From positions 746 through 64,745 of the forward strand of contig JYOE01000015.1 in NCBI GenBank assembly GCA_000955875.1: 64,000 nt of DNA, given 5' to 3'. Under the pieces are notes generated by a model. It searched no databases, was not told the origin of the DNA, and was given only the letters and a program-made list of their open reading frames with translations. Position 1 is the first letter of the stretch. Each line of letters begins with the position of its first letter. The position numbers were made by a program, and so were the translations under genes. Positions 1-8,727 of this stretch are shown here, one piece after another. This stretch comes from Terrabacter sp. 28. GTDB taxonomy: Bacteria; Actinomycetota; Actinomycetes; Actinomycetales; Dermatophilaceae.

Positions 1-584
1 ACCTGGCCACCGCAGCCCTGCTCAGTGGCCACCTCGACCCCGCCAAGGTGACGGGCGAGATGACCGGTGACGCGGCGGCGCGGGTGTGGCTGGTCGTGCC
101 GTTCGAGGTCGCCACCGGCCACAGCGACGCGGCGTGCGAGCTGCCCGGGCACGGCTGGGTCACCGCCGCCCATGCCCGCGAGCTCATGATCCGCCCCGGG
201 TCGGTGTGGCAGACCCTGCCGGTCGACCTGCGCGACGGGCAGGCGATCAACCGCCCCACCCAGGCCTACCGGCCCACCATGGCGATGGTCGAGCACGTCC
301 GCGCCGTCGACGGCACCTGCCGCGGACCCGACTGCACCACCCCGGCCACCCGCTGCGACCTCGACCACGAGATCCCGTGGCCGGCCGGTGAGACAGCCGT
401 GACGAACTTCTACGCCAAGGAACGCCGGCACCACAACCTCAAGACGCACCAGGTCTGGACCAGCACCCCCGTCGCCGACGGTGGCCTGCAGTGGACCACC
501 CTGACCGGCCGCACCCACACGACCTACCCCAAGGACTGGCGCGAAGGCATCGGCCCGCCGGGCGACGATCCGCCGCCCTTCTGA
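1..584 (+). CDS. HNH endonuclease-domain protein of the DUF222 type, 5' truncated by the window edge
   Basis: Only the C-terminal part is present; the frame is open from base 3. The end carries an HNH core: Cys pairs (TCRGPDC and RCDLDH), the DLDH metal/catalytic motif, a glycine-threonine turn and a final RRHHNLKTH segment. This matches the C-terminal nuclease domain of DUF222-HNH proteins, which occur in many copies in actinobacterial genomes and whose role is unclear. The Cys normally found just before the final R-x-H-H (as in LCRxHH) is Glu here (AKERRHH), so the zinc site may be incomplete. The N-terminal DUF222 half lies outside the window. Confidence 0.85.
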   Translation, partial: LATAALLSGHLDPAKVTGEMTGDAAARVWLVVPFEVATGHSDAACELPGHGWVTAAHARELMIRPGSVWQTLPVDLRDGQAINRPTQAYRPTMAMVEHVRAVDGTCRGPDCTTPATRCDLDHEIPWPAGETAVTNFYAKERRHHNLKTHQVWTSTPVADGGLQWTTLTGRTHTTYPKDWREGIGPPGDDPPPF

Positions 585-632
585 GACTGAAGAGGTGGTG
601 GTTCGGCGCCGCGAATCGGGTACGCCGACCTC

Positions 633-875
633 ATGACCACATCGAACACACCTTCGAACGACGACGTCATCGGCGGCACCTCGGGCGACTCGACGATCAA
701 GGACCCTGAGGACTGGGTCACCGGCGACGAGGCGATGACCGGTGCGCAGCGCAGCTACCTGGAGACCCTCGCCCGCGAGGCAGGCGAGACGCTCCCCGCA
801 GACCTGACCAAGGCCGAGGCGAGCGAGCACATCGACCGGCTCCAGGCCCAGACTGGTCGCGGCGCGTCCGACTGA
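633..875 (+). CDS. DUF3072 domain-containing small protein
   Basis: An 80-residue acidic protein of unknown function. The C-terminal half (about residues 34-74: MTGAQRSYLETLAREAGE, then DLTKAEASEHIDRLQ) is the DUF3072 signature, a short helical SAP/HeH-like segment found in actinobacteria and some proteobacteria. The N-terminal 30 residues look disordered. It stands alone between the HNH gene and a convergent GntR gene 18 bp away. I see no export signal or catalytic motif. Confidence 0.8.
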   Translation: MTTSNTPSNDDVIGGTSGDSTIKDPEDWVTGDEAMTGAQRSYLETLAREAGETLPADLTKAEASEHIDRLQAQTGRGASD

Positions 876-893
876 GACGGCCCGCGGCGCGGG

Positions 894-1526
894 TCAGCGT
901 CGCTGGGCGGTGGAGGAGATGTGGGCCTCGAGGGCTTCGCGCAGCCCGGCCGCCTCTCGGGCCTCGAGCAGGTCGACGAGATGCTCGTGCTCGCGCGTCA
1001 GGCCGCGCATGTGCCGGCGACCCGTCGGCTCACCGAGGCGCGTGAGACGCACGAAGGCCCCGAGCTGCATCAGCAGGCGGGAGAGCGTCGGCATGGCAGC
1101 CACTGCCGCCAGCGCCCGGTGGAACTCCTCGTCGAGCCGCAGGAAGGACTCGGAATCGTCCGTGTCGGCGCTCCGACGCTGCTTGATGGTGAGCAGCCGC
1201 AGCGCGTCGACGTCGTCCGGTGTCGCACGGGCACACGCCTCGGCAGCCGCAGCACCCTCGAGCGCGACCCGGATCGCGACGATCTCGGACCGGTGCCGCT
1301 CCGACACGTCGACGACGAGCAGCTGTCGGCGGCTGCCGGGCACGAGCAGTCCCTCGCTCGTCAGCGTCCGCAGGGCCTCGCGCACCGGAGTGCGTGAGAC
1401 GCCGTGCGCATCTGCCAGCGACACCTCGTCGAGCGCGCTCCCGGCGACGAGCTCGCCCGAGAGGATTCCGGCGCGCAGGGCCTCGTAGACGCGGGCGGCC
1501 TTGGTGTCCCTGCCGTCCGTCCCCAC
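894..1526 (-). CDS. GntR-family transcriptional regulator, FadR/FCD subgroup
   Basis: A 210-residue regulator. Residues about 8-70 form the GntR winged helix (RVYEALRAGILSGEL, then VSRTPVREALRTLTSEGLL). The rest is an all-helical FCD ligand domain with its usual Asp/His residues (LDEEFHRAL, H in LTREHEHL, H near the C-terminus), which bind a metal and a small carboxylate in this family. The GTG start at 1526 overlaps the TAG stop of the upstream VOC gene by one base, so the two are translationally coupled. A TGTATACA palindrome over the -10 box of their shared promoter is a plausible autoregulatory operator. The ligand is unknown; a substrate of the VOC enzyme is the obvious guess. Confidence 0.9.
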   Translation of the reverse strand: MGTDGRDTKAARVYEALRAGILSGELVAGSALDEVSLADAHGVSRTPVREALRTLTSEGLLVPGSRRQLLVVDVSERHRSEIVAIRVALEGAAAAEACARATPDDVDALRLLTIKQRRSADTDDSESFLRLDEEFHRALAAVAAMPTLSRLLMQLGAFVRLTRLGEPTGRRHMRGLTREHEHLVDLLEAREAAGLREALEAHISSTAQRR

Positions 1527-1951
1527 TACTTCGCGAAGATCTGCGACTCGTCGGCGAACGCCTTGAACTCCATGGCGTTCCCGGCCGGGTCGAGGAAGAA
1601 CATCGTCCACTGCTCGCCGGGCTCGCCCGCAAAGCGGAGGTAGGGCTCGATGACGAACGACGCGCCGGCCGCCTTCATCTTCGACGCCAGGTCGTGGAAG
1701 TCGTCGACGGCCAGGACGCACCCGAAGTGCGGCACCGGCACGCTGTGGCCGTCGACGGCGTTGTGTGCGGCCGGCCCGGGTGAACCGCCCGGGGCCACGT
1801 GGGTCACGACCTGGTGGCCGTAGAAGTTCCAGTCGACCCAGTGCTCGGCCGACCGCCCCTCCTCGAGTCCGAGGACCCCGCCGTAGAAGTCCCGGGCCCG
1901 GGCCAGGTCGTCGACGGGCACGGCGAGGTGGAAGCAAGGGCGTTGGGTCAC
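1526..1951 (-). CDS. VOC-family (glyoxalase/bleomycin-resistance fold) protein
   Basis: A 141-residue single-domain vicinal-oxygen-chelate protein with the typical start (CFHLAVPVDDLARARDFYGGVLGL). His and Glu metal-ligand candidates are spread through two beta-alpha-beta-beta-beta halves, including a late WTMFFLDPAGNAMEFKAF strand pair. The GTG start at 1951 was chosen because AGGAGG lies 4-5 nt upstream; the longer open frame has no ribosome site. It is first gene of a two-gene operon with a GntR regulator. The family includes lyases, dioxygenases and resistance proteins, and the sequence does not identify the substrate. Confidence 0.88.
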   Translation of the reverse strand: MTQRPCFHLAVPVDDLARARDFYGGVLGLEEGRSAEHWVDWNFYGHQVVTHVAPGGSPGPAAHNAVDGHSVPVPHFGCVLAVDDFHDLASKMKAAGASFVIEPYLRFAGEPGEQWTMFFLDPAGNAMEFKAFADESQIFAK

Positions 1952-1982
1952 GTGTCCTCCTGGGTCGGATGTATGCAGGGAC

Positions 1983-2017
1983 CTCTCTTGTATACATACG
2001 CCGCCGGCACGCGTCAA
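1983..2017 (-). promoter_or_regulatory. Promoter with GntR-type operator for the VOC-GntR operon
   Basis: Read on the minus strand there is TTGACG (2017-2012), a 17-bp spacer, then TATACA (1994-1989), a close fit to the housekeeping sigma consensus. The palindrome TGTATACA (1989-1996) covers the -10 box, so a repressor bound there would block polymerase. Many FCD-type GntR regulators bind TTGTATACAA-like sites, which makes the GntR product encoded by this operon the likely binder. That link is inferred. Confidence 0.65.
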
Positions 2018-2050
2018 CGGTGGTGCCACGCATCGCTGGGACCGAGGCCT

Positions 2051-3337
2051 TCAGCCGATCTCGATGCCGTCGGAGACGGCGCCGGCCTCGACGAGCTCGC
2101 GCAGCCGGGCGACGGCGCGGTCGTGCACCGTCCAGGGGTCGATCGTGTTGACGTAGATCTTCGTGCCGCCCTCGAAGCCGGCGAGGGTGGAGATCCGCCA
2201 CTTGAGCACGGCCCGCAGCGGCATCGGCTGGTCCACGGAGGGCGGCCGGTGGTGCCACTCCTCGTTCGACGGCACGTGCACGCCCGTGGCCGCGTGGCAG
2301 GCGTGGACGAGGTCGGAGAAGTCGCGCAGCTGCTCCTCGTCCAGCTCCCACGGGCAGCCCTCACCGTCGGTCACGTGCACCACGAGGGCGGGGTAGCGGT
2401 GGCCCACGCCGGCGAAGGCGACCGCGTGCTCGTTGCGGGCGACGACGAGTCCCTGCTCGGCGGCGTACTGGGCGCCCCACCTGGCGAAGACGCCGGGCTC
2501 GGTGCGCAGCAGCTCGATCTCACGCTCCTTCTGCGCGCCGAGCTCGTCGATCGCGACGATCTGCTTGTGCAGGTGGTCGAACGACGCGCCGGCCGCCGAG
2601 AGCCAGTTCTGGAAGACCGACACGTAGCGGGCGCAGGCGTTGTCGCGGTAGAGGTCGCGCATCGCCCGCACCGTGAGCTGCGTGTACCGCCAGTGTTCCT
2701 CGGGCGTCAGCGTGCCCGAGCCGGCGAGCTGCGTGTCCTCGGTGGCGCCGTCGACGTAGTGCCGTCGGGCGATGACGACCTGGTGGTTGCCCGCGAACAG
2801 CCCGACCGCCTCGCGCTCGAGGTCCTCCTCGGCGAGCGGCTCGGCGTCGGCGCCGGGCGCGCTCCGGGCCCGCATCCGGATGCGGGCGAGAGCCGTCACG
2901 TGCTCGCGTCCCTGCGCCGTGCCCAGGTATGCCGTCCGGTGCGCCAGCGACGCTGCCGTCGGCTCGAAGCCGTGGCTGAGGTGCCAGTAGTCGTAGCTGA
3001 GGATCTCGAAGAGGTTGGGGATGAGCCGGAACTCCGGCCGGGTCGCGTGGAGGTCCTCCGCGAGGACAGCGCGCACCTCGCGCCAGCCGTCGCCAGCGGC
3101 GCCATCGCCGTCGCCGTCGCGGACGACGCGCGCGATCTCCGGGGTCGTCTCGAGCATCCGGGCCCAGCAGAACGCGCAGTGCCGGTCGTGGTCGTCGGGG
3201 TCGAGCGGGAGCGGGTGGTGGCTGGGCACCCCGAAGGGTCTCGCCGCCCGGCCCGGCAGGGTCCAGACCTTCGTCCCGGTCAGCGGGTTGACCTGTTTGA
3301 TGGTGCCGTCGGGCAGGCGCACCAGGGGCTCGACCAC
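2051..3337 (-). CDS. DUF4921 family protein, GalT/HIT-like nucleotidyltransferase homologue
   Basis: A 428-residue protein of the actinobacterial DUF4921 group, distantly related to galactose-1-phosphate uridylyltransferase. Early residues hold a zinc-ribbon-like pair (HCAFCWARM, about residues 52-60). The HIT-like core is at GASFDHLHKQ, where canonical GalT has HPHGQ. Other family stretches are NLFEILSYDYWHLSHGF and KWRISTLAGFEGGTKIYVNTIDPW. The gene is monocistronic and divergent from the GH3 gene. The true galT of this genome is at 20917-22056, so this protein probably acts on a different sugar phosphate or nucleotide. No function is established that I know of. Confidence 0.8.
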   Translation of the reverse strand: MVEPLVRLPDGTIKQVNPLTGTKVWTLPGRAARPFGVPSHHPLPLDPDDHDRHCAFCWARMLETTPEIARVVRDGDGDGAAGDGWREVRAVLAEDLHATRPEFRLIPNLFEILSYDYWHLSHGFEPTAASLAHRTAYLGTAQGREHVTALARIRMRARSAPGADAEPLAEEDLEREAVGLFAGNHQVVIARRHYVDGATEDTQLAGSGTLTPEEHWRYTQLTVRAMRDLYRDNACARYVSVFQNWLSAAGASFDHLHKQIVAIDELGAQKEREIELLRTEPGVFARWGAQYAAEQGLVVARNEHAVAFAGVGHRYPALVVHVTDGEGCPWELDEEQLRDFSDLVHACHAATGVHVPSNEEWHHRPPSVDQPMPLRAVLKWRISTLAGFEGGTKIYVNTIDPWTVHDRAVARLRELVEAGAVSDGIEIG

Positions 3338-3368
3338 GCTCCCAGCCTAGGTGGGTTAGCGTCGCACC

Positions 3369-5690
3369 GTGGCCGTTGACGACACCTCAGACCTGCCCGC
3401 AGACCTGCCTGCCGACGCGCCCTACCGCGACCCCGCGCGTCCGGTGGAGGAGCGGCTCGAGGACCTCCTCGCCCGCATGACGCTGCCCGAGAAGGTCGGC
3501 CAGATGCTCCAGCTCGACGCCCGCGGCGACCTCGACGACATCGTGAGCACGCGGCTCGCCGGCTCGATCCTGCACACCGCGCCCGACGACATGCCGCGCG
3601 CCATCGAGCTCGCCGCCGCCACCCGCCTCGGCATCCCGCTGCTCACCGCCGACGACTGCATCCACGGCCACTCGTTCTGGCCCGGCGCGACGATCTTCCC
3701 GACCCAGCTCGGCATGGCCTGCACGTGGGACCCCGAGCTCGTCGAGCGGGCCGCCCGCGCCACCGCCGTCGAGGTGTCGGCGACCGGCATCCACTGGACC
3801 TTCTCGCCCGTCCTCTGCATCACCCGCGACCTGCGCTGGGGCCGCGTCGGCGAGACCTTCGGCGAGGACCCCCACCTCATCGGCGAGCTCGGGGCGGCTA
3901 TGGTGCGCGGCTACCAGGGCGACGGCCTCACCGACCCGACCGCGGTCCTCGCCTGTGCCAAGCACTTCGCCGGCTACTCCGAGACGCAGGGTGGCCGCGA
4001 TGCGAGCGAGGCCGACCTCAGCCGCCGCAAGCTCACCTCCTGGTTCCTCCCACCGTTCGAGCGTGCGGTGCAGGAGGGCTGCCGCACCTTCATGCTCGGC
4101 TACCAGTCGATCGACGGTGTGCCGGTCACCGCCAACGGCTGGCTCCTCGACCACGTGCTCAAGCAGCAGTGGGGCTTCACCGGCACCCTCGTCACCGACT
4201 GGGACAACGTCGGCCGCATGGTCTGGGAGCAGAAGGTCTGCGCCGACGACGTCGAGGCGGCCGCCGTCGCCGTGCGGGCGGGCAACGACCTCGTCATGAC
4301 GACACCTGCCTTCTTCGAGGCCGCGCAAGAGGCGGTCGCTCGAAACCTGCTGGAGGAGAAGCAGATCGACGAAGCAGTCCGCCGCATCCTCCGCGTCAAG
4401 CTCGAGCTCGGCCTCTTCGAGAACCCGCGTCCACCCGACCGCGCGCACCAGGCCGCCGTCATCGGCTCGGCCGAGCACGCCGCCCTCAACCTCGACGTCG
4501 CGCGCCGCTCGCTCGTCCTCCTCACCAACGACGGCACCCTGCCGTATGCCGCAGGCCCCGCCGCAACGCCCCACACGACCGTCCGCACGGTCGCCGTTCT
4601 CGGCCCCAACGCCGACGACCCGCAGGCGAATCTCGGCGACTGGGCCGGCGCCTCCGGTCAGGTCGACTGGATGCCCGACGGCCACCCGCGCGAGACGGTC
4701 GAGACCGTGCTCGACGGCTTCCGTGCCGTCGTGCCCGACGGCTGGACCGTCACCCACGCCCGGGGCGCCGAGATCGAGCAGCTCGTGCCCGACCCCGACG
4801 GCCCGCTCTTCCCTGACGGCCAGCCGCGTCCGCCCGTCTCCAGTCCGGCACCCGTGGACGCCGACCAGCTCCTCGAGGCCGTCGAGGCCGCGCGTGCCGC
4901 GGACCTCGCCGTGGTCGTGCTGGGCGACACGATGGCCCTGACGGGAGAGGGCTGCTCGACGGCGACGCTCGAGCTGCAGGGCGGCCAGGTCGCCCTTCTC
5001 GACGCCGTCGTCGCCACCGGCACCCCGACCGTGGTCGTGCTGCTCCACACGAAGCCGGCCGTCCTGCCGCCGAGCGCCCTGGCCGCCGCCGCCGTCATCG
5101 AGGCCTTCAGCCCCGGCATGCGCGGGGGGCGAGCCGTCGCCGAGCTCGTGCTCGGCCGGATCGAGCCCTCCGGGCGCCTGCCGCTGTCGGTCCCGCGCCA
5201 CGTCGGCCAGCAGCCGACGTACTACAACCAGGTCCGGGGCCAGCACGGCCACCGCTACGCCGACCTGACGCAGGAGCCGCAGTTCGTCTTCGGCGAGGGC
5301 CTCACCTACACGACGACGACGTGGTCGGACCTCACCCTCGCCGACGCCGCCCTCACCGCGGACGACGCCGTCCGCGCGCGCGTGACGATCACCAACGAGG
5401 GCGACCGTCCCGCGCACGAGGTCGTCCAGGCGTACGTCCACGACGTCGTCACCAGCGTCACGTGGGCAACCAAGGAGCTCAAGGGCTTCCGTCGAGTCGT
5501 CGTGCCGCCGCGCGACACGGTGACGGTGGAGCTCGAGGTCCCCGTCTCAGCGTGCACCGTCGTCGACGCCGCGGGCCGTCGCGTCGTCGAGCCCGGTGAG
5601 TTCGAGCTGCTCGTGGGGCCCAGCTCCCGCGACTCCGACCTCCTCAGGGCCCCCTTCACCGTCGTCCCCACCGCCAGCCAAGGAGCATGA
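3369..5690 (+). CDS. Glycoside hydrolase family 3 (beta-glucosidase/xylosidase type)
   Basis: A 773-residue cytoplasmic GH3 enzyme without a signal peptide. Order: (beta/alpha)8 barrel (about 20-345) with the nucleophile Asp at about residue 277 in LVTDWDNVG; alpha/beta sandwich (about 365-620) with GEGCSTATLELQG, where the acid/base Glu normally sits; then a fibronectin-III-like domain (about 655-765). The barrel also has the family KHFAGYSETQGGRD motif. GH3 enzymes release glucose or xylose from beta-linked oligosaccharides; the exact specificity cannot be read here. GTG start. Its stop overlaps the next start as ATGA, so the quinone oxidoreductase gene is co-translated. Confidence 0.93.
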   Translation: MAVDDTSDLPADLPADAPYRDPARPVEERLEDLLARMTLPEKVGQMLQLDARGDLDDIVSTRLAGSILHTAPDDMPRAIELAAATRLGIPLLTADDCIHGHSFWPGATIFPTQLGMACTWDPELVERAARATAVEVSATGIHWTFSPVLCITRDLRWGRVGETFGEDPHLIGELGAAMVRGYQGDGLTDPTAVLACAKHFAGYSETQGGRDASEADLSRRKLTSWFLPPFERAVQEGCRTFMLGYQSIDGVPVTANGWLLDHVLKQQWGFTGTLVTDWDNVGRMVWEQKVCADDVEAAAVAVRAGNDLVMTTPAFFEAAQEAVARNLLEEKQIDEAVRRILRVKLELGLFENPRPPDRAHQAAVIGSAEHAALNLDVARRSLVLLTNDGTLPYAAGPAATPHTTVRTVAVLGPNADDPQANLGDWAGASGQVDWMPDGHPRETVETVLDGFRAVVPDGWTVTHARGAEIEQLVPDPDGPLFPDGQPRPPVSSPAPVDADQLLEAVEAARAADLAVVVLGDTMALTGEGCSTATLELQGGQVALLDAVVATGTPTVVVLLHTKPAVLPPSALAAAAVIEAFSPGMRGGRAVAELVLGRIEPSGRLPLSVPRHVGQQPTYYNQVRGQHGHRYADLTQEPQFVFGEGLTYTTTTWSDLTLADAALTADDAVRARVTITNEGDRPAHEVVQAYVHDVVTSVTWATKELKGFRRVVVPPRDTVTVELEVPVSACTVVDAAGRRVVEPGEFELLVGPSSRDSDLLRAPFTVVPTASQGA

Positions 5691-6658
5691 TGCGCGCCGC
5701 ACGAGTCACCACCCTCGACGGGCCCAGCAGCCTCGTCGTCGAGGACCTGCCCGAGCCGACCCTCGAACCGGGCCACGTGCTCGTCGACGTGCACGAGGCG
5801 GGCGTCAGCTTCCCGGACGTGCTGATGAGCAAGGGGCTCTACCAGATGCGGCCCGACCTGCCCTTCGTGCCGGGCGCCGAGTGCGCCGGGATCGTGCGCG
5901 AGGCGGCGCCCGGCAGCGCGTTCCGGCCCGGCGACCGCGTCGCGGCGTTCCCGGTCCTCGGTGCGTTCGCCGAGACCGTCGCCGTGCCCGAGGCGATGGT
6001 CTTCCCGCTCCCCGACTCGGTGACCTTCGAGGCAGGCGCGGCGCTGCCGATGAACTACCTCACCGTCCACTTCGCCCTGACCCGGCGCGGCCAGCTCGAG
6101 CGAGGCGAGGTCGTCCTCGTCCACGGCGCCGCCGGCGGCATCGGCACCGCCGCGATCCAGCTCGCCCGGGCCATGGACGCCCGCGTCATCGCCGTCGTGT
6201 CGTCGGTCGACAAGATCGCGACGGCCGAGGCTGCCGGGGCCCACCACGTCGTGCTCGCCGACGAGTTCCTCACGCAGGCCAAGGAGCTCACGGGCGGACG
6301 CGGGGTGGACGTCGTCGTCGACCCGGTCGGCGGTGACCGCTTCACCGACAGCCTCCGCAGCCTCGCGCCCGAGGGACGGCTCCTCGTCATCGGGTTCACC
6401 GCGGGCCAGATCCCCGAGGTGAAGGTCAACCGACTGCTCCTGGGCAACCTCAGCGTCGTCGGTGTCGGCTGGGGCGCCTTCTGGATGCCCGACCCGAGCT
6501 ACCTGCGCACCCAGTGGGAGGCGATCCTCCCGCTGCTCGAGAACGGCGAGCTCGCACCGCCGATCGGCGCTCGCCACGCGCTCGACGACGTCGCCGCGGC
6601 ACTGACCGAGATCGACGAGCGCCGCGCCCACGGCAAGGTGACGCTCACGCTCCGGTGA
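5687..6658 (+). CDS. NADPH:quinone oxidoreductase, zinc-independent MDR family
   Basis: A 323-residue medium-chain dehydrogenase/reductase with a GroES-like half (1-120) and a Rossmann half whose nucleotide loop is VHGAAGGIGTAAIQLA (about residues 145-160). The catalytic and structural zinc Cys sets of alcohol dehydrogenases are absent, as expected for QOR/crotonase-type members that reduce quinones or enones with NADPH. It starts inside the stop of the GH3 gene (ATGA overlap), and its last 14 bp overlap the convergent phosphotransferase gene. Coupling to a glycosidase is unusual and may only reflect gene packing. Confidence 0.88.
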   Translation: MMRAARVTTLDGPSSLVVEDLPEPTLEPGHVLVDVHEAGVSFPDVLMSKGLYQMRPDLPFVPGAECAGIVREAAPGSAFRPGDRVAAFPVLGAFAETVAVPEAMVFPLPDSVTFEAGAALPMNYLTVHFALTRRGQLERGEVVLVHGAAGGIGTAAIQLARAMDARVIAVVSSVDKIATAEAAGAHHVVLADEFLTQAKELTGGRGVDVVVDPVGGDRFTDSLRSLAPEGRLLVIGFTAGQIPEVKVNRLLLGNLSVVGVGWGAFWMPDPSYLRTQWEAILPLLENGELAPPIGARHALDDVAAALTEIDERRAHGKVTLTLR

Positions 6659-7541
6659 AGGCGTCGACGCCCAGGCCGTGCACGTGCGCGATGAGCGCGT
6701 CGCGCTGCGCCGGGTCCTGGTGGCGCGTCTCCGCGAGGGCGGCGAGCCGCGCGAGCGACAGCGTCGTCCACGCCTCCAGGGCCCTGGGGTCGAGGTCGTC
6801 GCCGGAGCCGTAGCCGTCGAGGAACGCCGCCGTCGCCGCCTCGGTCACGGCGGCAGGCCGGCGGCCCGTGACGCGCTCGCGCACCAGGTGGGCGACCATG
6901 TTGCCGACGTCGAGCCCCCGCGGGGCCATCGCCGCGTCGTCGAGGTCGATGAGGGCGATCCCGTCGTCAGGGGTCACGACCACCTGGCGCGGGTGGAAGT
7001 CGCGGTGCGACGGCACGGTGGGGAGGTCCCTGAGCCACAGGGTGGTCGCCTCGAGGTCGTGCACGAGCTGCGCTGTCGCCCGGACGTGCCGGCGCACGAG
7101 CTGAGCGACTTCCTCGTCGCGGCCCCACTCGCGGTCGAGCTCGGCGCCGCTGTCGTGCAGCGCCCGCAGCGCGCAGCCGATGTCGGCGAAGTGACCGGCA
7201 TACGTGCTGTCTGGCAGGTGGTCGGGGATCGTGCCCTCGCGGTAGGTCACGGCGAGCACGTGGCCCGCGTGGTCGCAGCCGACGACGGCAGGCACGAGAT
7301 CGGCGACGGGGGTGCCCGCGAGCGCCAGCAGTCGGCGGGCGTTGCCGCGTGCCCGCGGAGACGCGAACACCTTGACGACGACCGACCTGCCGCCCGCCTC
7401 GGTGAGCACGGCGATCCGGCGCCCCGGCAGGTGCCGCAGCACCTGCCCGGGCGCCGCCCCGGGCACAGCCTCGTCGAGCCCGCCGGCCCACTCCGCGAGC
7501 GCGGGGTCGAGGACGACGGGGTGGTCACCTGGGAACGGCAC
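6645..7541 (-). CDS. APH-fold phosphotransferase (aminoglycoside phosphotransferase family)
   Basis: A 298-residue kinase-like protein. The Brenner motif HRDFHPRQVV (about 180-189) holds the catalytic Asp, and LIDLDDAAM (about 199-207) holds the metal-binding Asp in place of the DFG motif. The N-lobe Lys is probably in SVVVKVFASPRA. It is the last gene of a five-gene glycosyltransferase/exporter operon, and its GTG start overlaps the upstream glycosyltransferase by 17 nt. In that setting it more likely phosphorylates a sugar or glycoside intermediate than an antibiotic. That role is inference from context. Confidence 0.85.
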   Translation of the reverse strand: MPFPGDHPVVLDPALAEWAGGLDEAVPGAAPGQVLRHLPGRRIAVLTEAGGRSVVVKVFASPRARGNARRLLALAGTPVADLVPAVVGCDHAGHVLAVTYREGTIPDHLPDSTYAGHFADIGCALRALHDSGAELDREWGRDEEVAQLVRRHVRATAQLVHDLEATTLWLRDLPTVPSHRDFHPRQVVVTPDDGIALIDLDDAAMAPRGLDVGNMVAHLVRERVTGRRPAAVTEAATAAFLDGYGSGDDLDPRALEAWTTLSLARLAALAETRHQDPAQRDALIAHVHGLGVDAFTGA

Positions 7542-8727
7542 GGCCTGCCCCGATCTCCAGCTCGCGAACCGCTCGCACGATCTCGGAAGCCCTGCTCTCC
7601 CAAGAGAGCTCGGCGTGTGCGTGGTCTCGTGCCAGCGCCGCGCGGGCCTGCGCAGCGGCCGGGTCGGCCAGCACGTCGCGTATGCCGTCCGCCAGCGAGG
7701 CCGGGTCGCCCGGGGTCACGAGACGCCCCCACCGGCCGTGGGCCAGCGCCTCGGGCAGCTGGCCGATCGCGCTCGCGACGACGGGGGTGCCGGCGGCGAG
7801 GTACTCGTACAGCTTGAGCGGCGAGAAGGCGAAGTCGGTCAGGGCCGGGTAGGGCGCGAGCGCGACGTCGCTCGCCGCGAGCACCACGGGGACGGTGGAG
7901 TGCTCCACCTGGCCGAGCCAGTGCACGCGCTCGGAGACGCCGAGCTCGACCGAGCGACTGGCGATCTCGTGCCGCACCGGGCCGTCGCCGGCCACCAGGA
8001 GGTGCACGGACCCGGGGAGCAGCGGCAGGGACTCGACCGCGACGTCCAGCCCGTGCCAGGGTCGCAGCGACCCGGTGAAGCAGAGCAGCGGGCCGTCGTG
8101 CCCGAGGCCCAGCGCGGCTCGGGCGGCGCGTGCGGTTCCGCGGTGGCGGTCACCGTGGAAGAGGCGCGAGTCGAAGCCGTTGGGCACGACCCGGGTCGGC
8201 CCGCTCGCCACGGTCCGGACGTCGCGGGCCACCTCCTCGCTCACCGCGACCCGCAGGTCCGCGGACTGCAGCACCGCATCCTCGACGGAACGGGCCAGGT
8301 CGCCGGCGACCAGACCACGCCACCGCGCCTCCTCTGCGGCCAGCAGGGCGTTGACCTCGAGCACGTGCACGGCCCCTGCGGCCCCAGCCACCCGGGCGCC
8401 GGCCGACCCGAAGAGCGACAGCCGCTCGTAGACGACGTCGGGCTGCAGACGGACGGCGACGGACGACGCCAGCTCGACCACCCGCTCCACGGTCTCGCGC
8501 TTGCGGCGCTCCCGCAGCTCGCCCTCCGCGCGGCCCGGGTGGTCGACGACGTGGCACGGGACGGGCCACGCCTCGAGCGGGCCATTCGGGTTGGCGGCGA
8601 CGCCGACGACCTCGACGTCGTGGCCGAGGGCCGCGAACGCCGACGTGATCGCCAGCAGGTGCAGGGCGGCTCCCTTGCCGTCGCCGACCCGCACCCCGGT
8701 GTCGGAGCAGACCACGAGGATCCTCAT
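7525..8727 (-). CDS. Glycosyltransferase, GT4/GT-B fold
   Basis: A 400-residue GT-B enzyme beginning MRILVVCSDTGVRVGDGKGAA. The first Rossmann domain has the acceptor-side glycine loop. The second carries the nucleotide-sugar site, with SPLKLYEYLAAGTPVVAS as the E-x7-E-like motif of GT4 enzymes. It has no membrane segment, so it probably acts at the cytoplasmic face on a lipid- or protein-linked acceptor. Its ATG overlaps the stop of the upstream glycosyltransferase by 4 nt. The donor sugar is unknown. Confidence 0.88.
   Translation of the reverse strand: MRILVVCSDTGVRVGDGKGAALHLLAITSAFAALGHDVEVVGVAANPNGPLEAWPVPCHVVDHPGRAEGELRERRKRETVERVVELASSVAVRLQPDVVYERLSLFGSAGARVAGAAGAVHVLEVNALLAAEEARWRGLVAGDLARSVEDAVLQSADLRVAVSEEVARDVRTVASGPTRVVPNGFDSRLFHGDRHRGTARAARAALGLGHDGPLLCFTGSLRPWHGLDVAVESLPLLPGSVHLLVAGDGPVRHEIASRSVELGVSERVHWLGQVEHSTVPVVLAASDVALAPYPALTDFAFSPLKLYEYLAAGTPVVASAIGQLPEALAHGRWGRLVTPGDPASLADGIRDVLADPAAAQARAALARDHAHAELSWESRASEIVRAVRELEIGAGRAVPR

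Noticed and set aside
3387..5441. 684-codon open frame antisense to the GH3 gene
   Set aside because: No recognisable domain, and complete overlap with an unambiguous glycosidase.
6645..7541. APH-fold gene as an antibiotic-resistance determinant
   Set aside because: It is embedded in and overlaps a glycosyltransferase/exporter operon, and the fold is used by many sugar and small-molecule kinases.
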